From assembly GCA_036518955.1 (NCBI GenBank), contig DATDMG010000502.1, forward strand, positions 1-8,325: a stretch of 8,325 nt of DNA, given 5' to 3'. The DNA comes from DATDMG01 sp036518955 (GTDB lineage Bacteria; Actinomycetota; Actinomycetes; Actinomycetales; Kineosporiaceae). Shown piece by piece: positions 5,661 through 8,325 of the stretch (position 1 is its first letter; each line of letters opens with the position of its first letter). Both the position numbers and the translations under genes were made by a program. The notes beneath the pieces are model-generated. The model ran no database searches and was not told the origin of the DNA. It saw only the letters and a list, made by a program, of their open reading frames with translations.

Positions 5661-6947
5661 TAGAGCAGCGGCTGTGGAGACTCCCCGCTTTGCCTGCGTC
5701 GGGTGCGCCTCCCTCGCACGAAGGGCCGCAGCGCCCACCTCCTCAGTCGCTTTCGCGTCGGAGATCCGGGCTATTTCCAGGGCCAGACGGACGTGGAAGT
5801 CATCATCCTCGATCGGGCGGCCAAGCAGACTGAGCGCTTTCTCCACCCGGTACGCAATGGTGTTGCGGTGGACGTGCACCGCCGTGGCCACCTGCGCCCG
5901 GCTGCGTCCCATCACGAGGTACAGTCGGAGGGTCTCCCGAAGCTCAGAATGATAGCCGTCGTCGCGGGCCAGGTCGCCGAGCACCTCTTCGGCCCACCAG
6001 TTGGCCTGTTCCTCCTCGCTGGTCAGCAAACGGACCGCCGGGACGTCCTCATAGCGGCTCAGCCAGTGCTTGGGGGCGGCCGACCCGAGGGCTCTCTGGG
6101 CCGCCTGAGCAACGAGCATGGAACGCCTGAAACCGCGGACACCCGGCCCAACGGGCCCCAAGACCATTCTGAAACCAGGTGGAACGGGAAGCGTCGATGA
6201 CAGGCGGGTGACTTTGCCTGTCACAGGCTGATCAGCCCACCTGGTCCACATCCATACCTCGGCGGCGCCGTTCAGCGCTACCAGCGGACGATGACCTCCC
6301 ACGGCACGCGAGAAGGTCAGCGAGAAGCGGACCAAGTCTATGGATGACACGCCTCGGCCCGGCGTGGAGGTGAGTACGGCCGCCGCATGATGCTCATCGA
6401 ACCTCACGCCCAGGTACTCGCCCGCCATACCCTCGTCAACCTGGCGGCCTGCGACAATGCTCAGCAACAGTTCAGTGCGGTCCATTTGAGAGGATGGGGT
6501 ACTCCCGGAAGCGGCGCCCATACCATTGTAGATACGGGAGATCTTGGCCAGGTACTGATGGGTGAGCGCCGTATGGCGATCGATCAACCCGGGTGATTCC
6601 GCAGGCACCAGCAGCCCGTAACCCTGGTCATCGGCCAGAACCCGGTCGATGAACTCCAGGTGTGCCGCCCAAATCGTGCGCTGGACGACGGCCAGCGGGA
6701 TCTTGCATGCGTGCGCCGCTCGCACCGCAGCCCACTCACGAGCGGCCCGCCACGAGGGATCTTCCCGGTCGGTGGACGACAGAGCGGACCGGGTGTACCG
6801 CAGGTACTCACCCGTCAGCTGACGTATGACAGCGTCAGCAGCGAGTTCCCCTTGACCCTCCGTAACTTTGAGACCGGACCCAGGCGGGGTTGCCCTGACC
6901 TGGGTGCTCAGCTCGTCTGGATCGAGATCACGCCCTCGCCGTGCCAT
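5655..6947 (-). CDS. PucR-family transcriptional regulator, 430 aa
   Basis: This is the only long intact gene in the window. The ATG at 6947 follows GGAGGAG (plus-strand 6954-6960) with 6 bases spacing. Residues about 33-145 are helical, like the RsbRD-N-type sensor domain common in actinobacterial PucR proteins (QLTGEYLRYTRSAL, LIDRHTALTHQYL). About 158-295 fits the degenerate GGDEF-like domain of this family (RTELLLSIVAGRQV, YLGVRFDEHHAAAVL). About 335-395 is the C-terminal PucR helix-turn-helix (LRETLRLYL, then VHVHRNTIAYRVEKALSLLG). Such proteins are cytoplasmic activators of purine, amino-acid or secondary-metabolite genes; the ligand cannot be told. Residues about 400-430 extend past the usual end of the family and lie against the ISL3 3' end, so the native tail may have been replaced. 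No promoter was convincingly found, and the TGTGC dyad is absent upstream. Any control of the peptide genes is speculation. Confidence 0.92.
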   Translation of the reverse strand: MARRGRDLDPDELSTQVRATPPGSGLKVTEGQGELAADAVIRQLTGEYLRYTRSALSSTDREDPSWRAAREWAAVRAAHACKIPLAVVQRTIWAAHLEFIDRVLADDQGYGLLVPAESPGLIDRHTALTHQYLAKISRIYNGMGAASGSTPSSQMDRTELLLSIVAGRQVDEGMAGEYLGVRFDEHHAAAVLTSTPGRGVSSIDLVRFSLTFSRAVGGHRPLVALNGAAEVWMWTRWADQPVTGKVTRLSSTLPVPPGFRMVLGPVGPGVRGFRRSMLVAQAAQRALGSAAPKHWLSRYEDVPAVRLLTSEEEQANWWAEEVLGDLARDDGYHSELRETLRLYLVMGRSRAQVATAVHVHRNTIAYRVEKALSLLGRPIEDDDFHVRLALEIARISDAKATEEVGAAALRAREAHPTQAKRGVSTAAALG

Positions 6948-7899
6948 GAACCGCTCCTCCCGGTCTCACGCTGCGTGCAGTGAAACAGATGCCCGAGACA
7001 ACGGCCATCCCCGATCTGTAGTCGCCTCATAGCCCTTCGTGACCAGCGTGATGGGTATCGAGGCAACTATCACCGCTGGTCGATCCCCCATCGCCAGGGA
7101 AGTGCCTGCTCAGACATCGTGTATGCGCTTTCAGCCGGTGGACCCCTGGTGTGCAAGGAGTTTCTCAAAGTTTGGGCAATGTCCGCTTGAAGCTGACAAC
7201 CCTTCGCCAGCGGGCGATCATGCCACTGTGTGACGGTACGGACGGGAACATTCGAGGATCGGATCACCGCGGTCGCAGAGACAGCCAGCTCACGGTGCCC
7301 CACCTCGTCCCCCGGCAAGACCCGCAGGGCACTGACAACAGTGACTCTGCGTATTGAGGGATTCGGTTGATCTCCCATCGAGGAGCCTCGGGAAGTAACT
7401 CAGCACACGTCGGGGGTTTCGGACTTGGGTGGGTGGAGGCTGTAGCTCCATCACTCACCGCAACCTCCGCGACCCGACCATCCAGGTTCGTGGCGTGCCC
7501 CCCGGCAACATCACCACCGCGCCGATGACCTTCGTCCGACTCCCGCGCGCCTGTTCGGCCCGATCATGCGTGCGCTCCCCACCCATTGGGCCCAGCTTTG
7601 TCCGGATGTGTGAGGTGTCCGGCTTGGTGTGTGCTGCGTGGCCACCTGACACTGGAGGGACCACTTCACATTTTTGGAACGGCACTGCACCGCTGGAAAC
7701 CTCCTCCGGCGACCGCGTCCGGCACAGGCCCCGGCCGGGGCCCGGCTTCCGGGACGGCGGCGATCTCCAGCACCTCCAGTCCGCCGGTCGTCGTCACGCG
7801 GAGGCGCGCACGTGGGCCCCTCCTCGGTCGGCGTCACGGGCGTCGGCGGGCGGAGGTGGCCGCGCCGCCATGAAGCTGGCGCCAGAATGACCCGCGGAC
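6948..7899. other. Long stretch without a recognised gene
   Basis: The left part (6948-7400) is lower in GC than the rest and should hold the promoter of the PucR-type gene. Frames at 7070-7378 (-), 7151-7357 (+) and 7264-7458 (-) are open but match nothing I know and lack Shine-Dalgarno sites. From 7400 to 7899 GC rises and several frames are open on both strands, again without a recognisable domain. It may be decayed coding sequence. Confidence 0.4.
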
Positions 7900-8064
7900 G
7901 TGACCTGGCGCCGCATGATCCTTCCCGACCTGCACGCCTACCTCCACGACCTGCTGCGCACCCGGGAACGACTGCACGCCACCGCCAGCGGCCTGGATGA
8001 CTTGGCGAGCGCTGAGGCCACCTCCTCGGACGAGGAGATCACCGAGACGGCGGTGGCCCGGATG
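7900..8064 (+). other. Possible coding fragment of unknown function
   Basis: The plus frame from GTG 7900 reads MILPDLHAYLHDLLRTRERL from codon 6, then ATASGLDDLASAEATSSDEE. It is helical, with normal protein composition and strong G/C third positions. No ribosome binding site precedes the GTG. The frame stays open to the window end, but beyond about 8065 the opposite strand gives clear homology instead, so only the first 55 codons are credible here. Both strands share the same third codon position, so base composition cannot decide. I do not recognise it; it may be a gene fragment joined to the FAD-protein fragment. Confidence 0.3.
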
Positions 8065-8325
8065 TGCTCGATCCGCACGGTGGGGGGTGCCCCCTGGGCC
8101 ATCCGGGTGAACGACCACGCGAGGTACTCCCCGAGCCACGCACGTGGCAGGTGGTCGTCGAACCGGACCGGGCGAGGGGCCTCCCCGGAGCGGCTGACCT
8201 GTCTGCCCTGCGCACGGGCCCACCGGAAGAGGTCCGGCCCCTCCGTCACGGGGGCGTCCCGGGGCACCATCATGGGGTCGGAGAAGGCCGTCACCTGGGC
8301 ACACACCGTGTTGAGCAACAGGTGA
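7938..8325 (-). pseudogene. FAD/NAD(P)-binding protein fragment, open at right edge, 3' end broken
   Basis: Read leftwards from the edge, the frame begins HLLNTVCAQVTAF, then DAPVTEGPDLFRWARAQG, LPRAWLGEYLAWSF and APPTVRIEHIRATAVSV (to about 8052). The NTVxAQVTAF block, the PGPDLxxWA block and the xRxxLGxYLxW block in this order match the actinobacterial FAD-NAD(P)-binding family (PF13454-like). These are flavin-dependent redox or hydroxylase-related proteins, some encoded in secondary-metabolite clusters. The frame has no stop up to 8325, so the N-terminal nucleotide-binding GxGxxG segment should lie beyond the window and the TTG at 8318 is not a start. After residue block ATAVSV the product turns into serine/arginine-rich sequence and stops at 7938. 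The rest of the protein (several hundred residues in the family) is missing, so I call it a 3'-truncated pseudogene. The family call is from memory of motifs. Confidence 0.6.

Noticed and set aside
6198..6222. Inverted repeat TGACAGGC / GCCTGTCA
   Set aside because: It lies inside the intact PucR-type coding sequence, away from any promoter, so it is likely a by-product of coding.
7070..7378. 102-codon minus-strand frame upstream of the PucR-type gene
   Set aside because: No Shine-Dalgarno site, no recognisable domain, and competing frames on both strands.
1..8325. CRISPR array or tandem repeat array
   Set aside because: No regularly spaced direct repeats were seen on reading through the window.

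Overview
The window is very GC-rich with strong G/C preference at third codon positions, purine-rich Shine-Dalgarno sites and insertion sequences of actinobacterial type. It most likely comes from a Streptomyces-like actinomycete, in an accessory region rather than core genome. Only one full-length ordinary gene is intact (a PucR-type regulator). Most of the rest is a graveyard of broken mobile elements with two small, apparently intact peptide genes between them.

Layout, left to right. 8-42: a perfect 16-bp hairpin. 79-210 (-): a 43-residue peptide with a double-glycine leader (ELSDVAGG) and a 14-residue core. 315-331: a TGTGC-N5-GCACA dyad upstream of it. 720-1470 (+): a frameshifted ISAs1-type transposase. 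1806-2124 (+): a probable DUF6431 remnant. 2412-3217 (-): a frameshifted tyrosine recombinase without its catalytic 3' end. 3409-3639 (-): a second double-glycine leader peptide (LTAEELDSVAGG) with a 56-residue acidic core. 3724-3740: a second copy of the TGTGC-N5-GCACA dyad. 3868-5145 (+): a frameshifted IS66 transposase, joined directly to a frameshifted and internally deleted ISL3 transposase (about 5146-5660). 5655-6947 (-): the intact PucR-family regulator. 6948-7899: nothing recognised. 7938-8325 (-): the middle of an FAD/NAD(P)-binding protein, open at the right edge and broken at its 3' end.

The main result is the pair of small peptide genes. Both are on the minus strand, both have class II bacteriocin/RiPP-type GG leaders, both have cysteine-free cores, and both carry the same dyad about 85-120 bases before the start codon, 22-23 bases before a TAnnnT hexamer. 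This suggests two co-regulated secreted or modified peptides that survived while transposons decayed around them. No modification enzyme, peptidase or transporter is visible here, so their maturation is unknown. Genes downstream of the first peptide would lie beyond the left edge. The link to the PucR regulator or to the FAD protein is only proximity.
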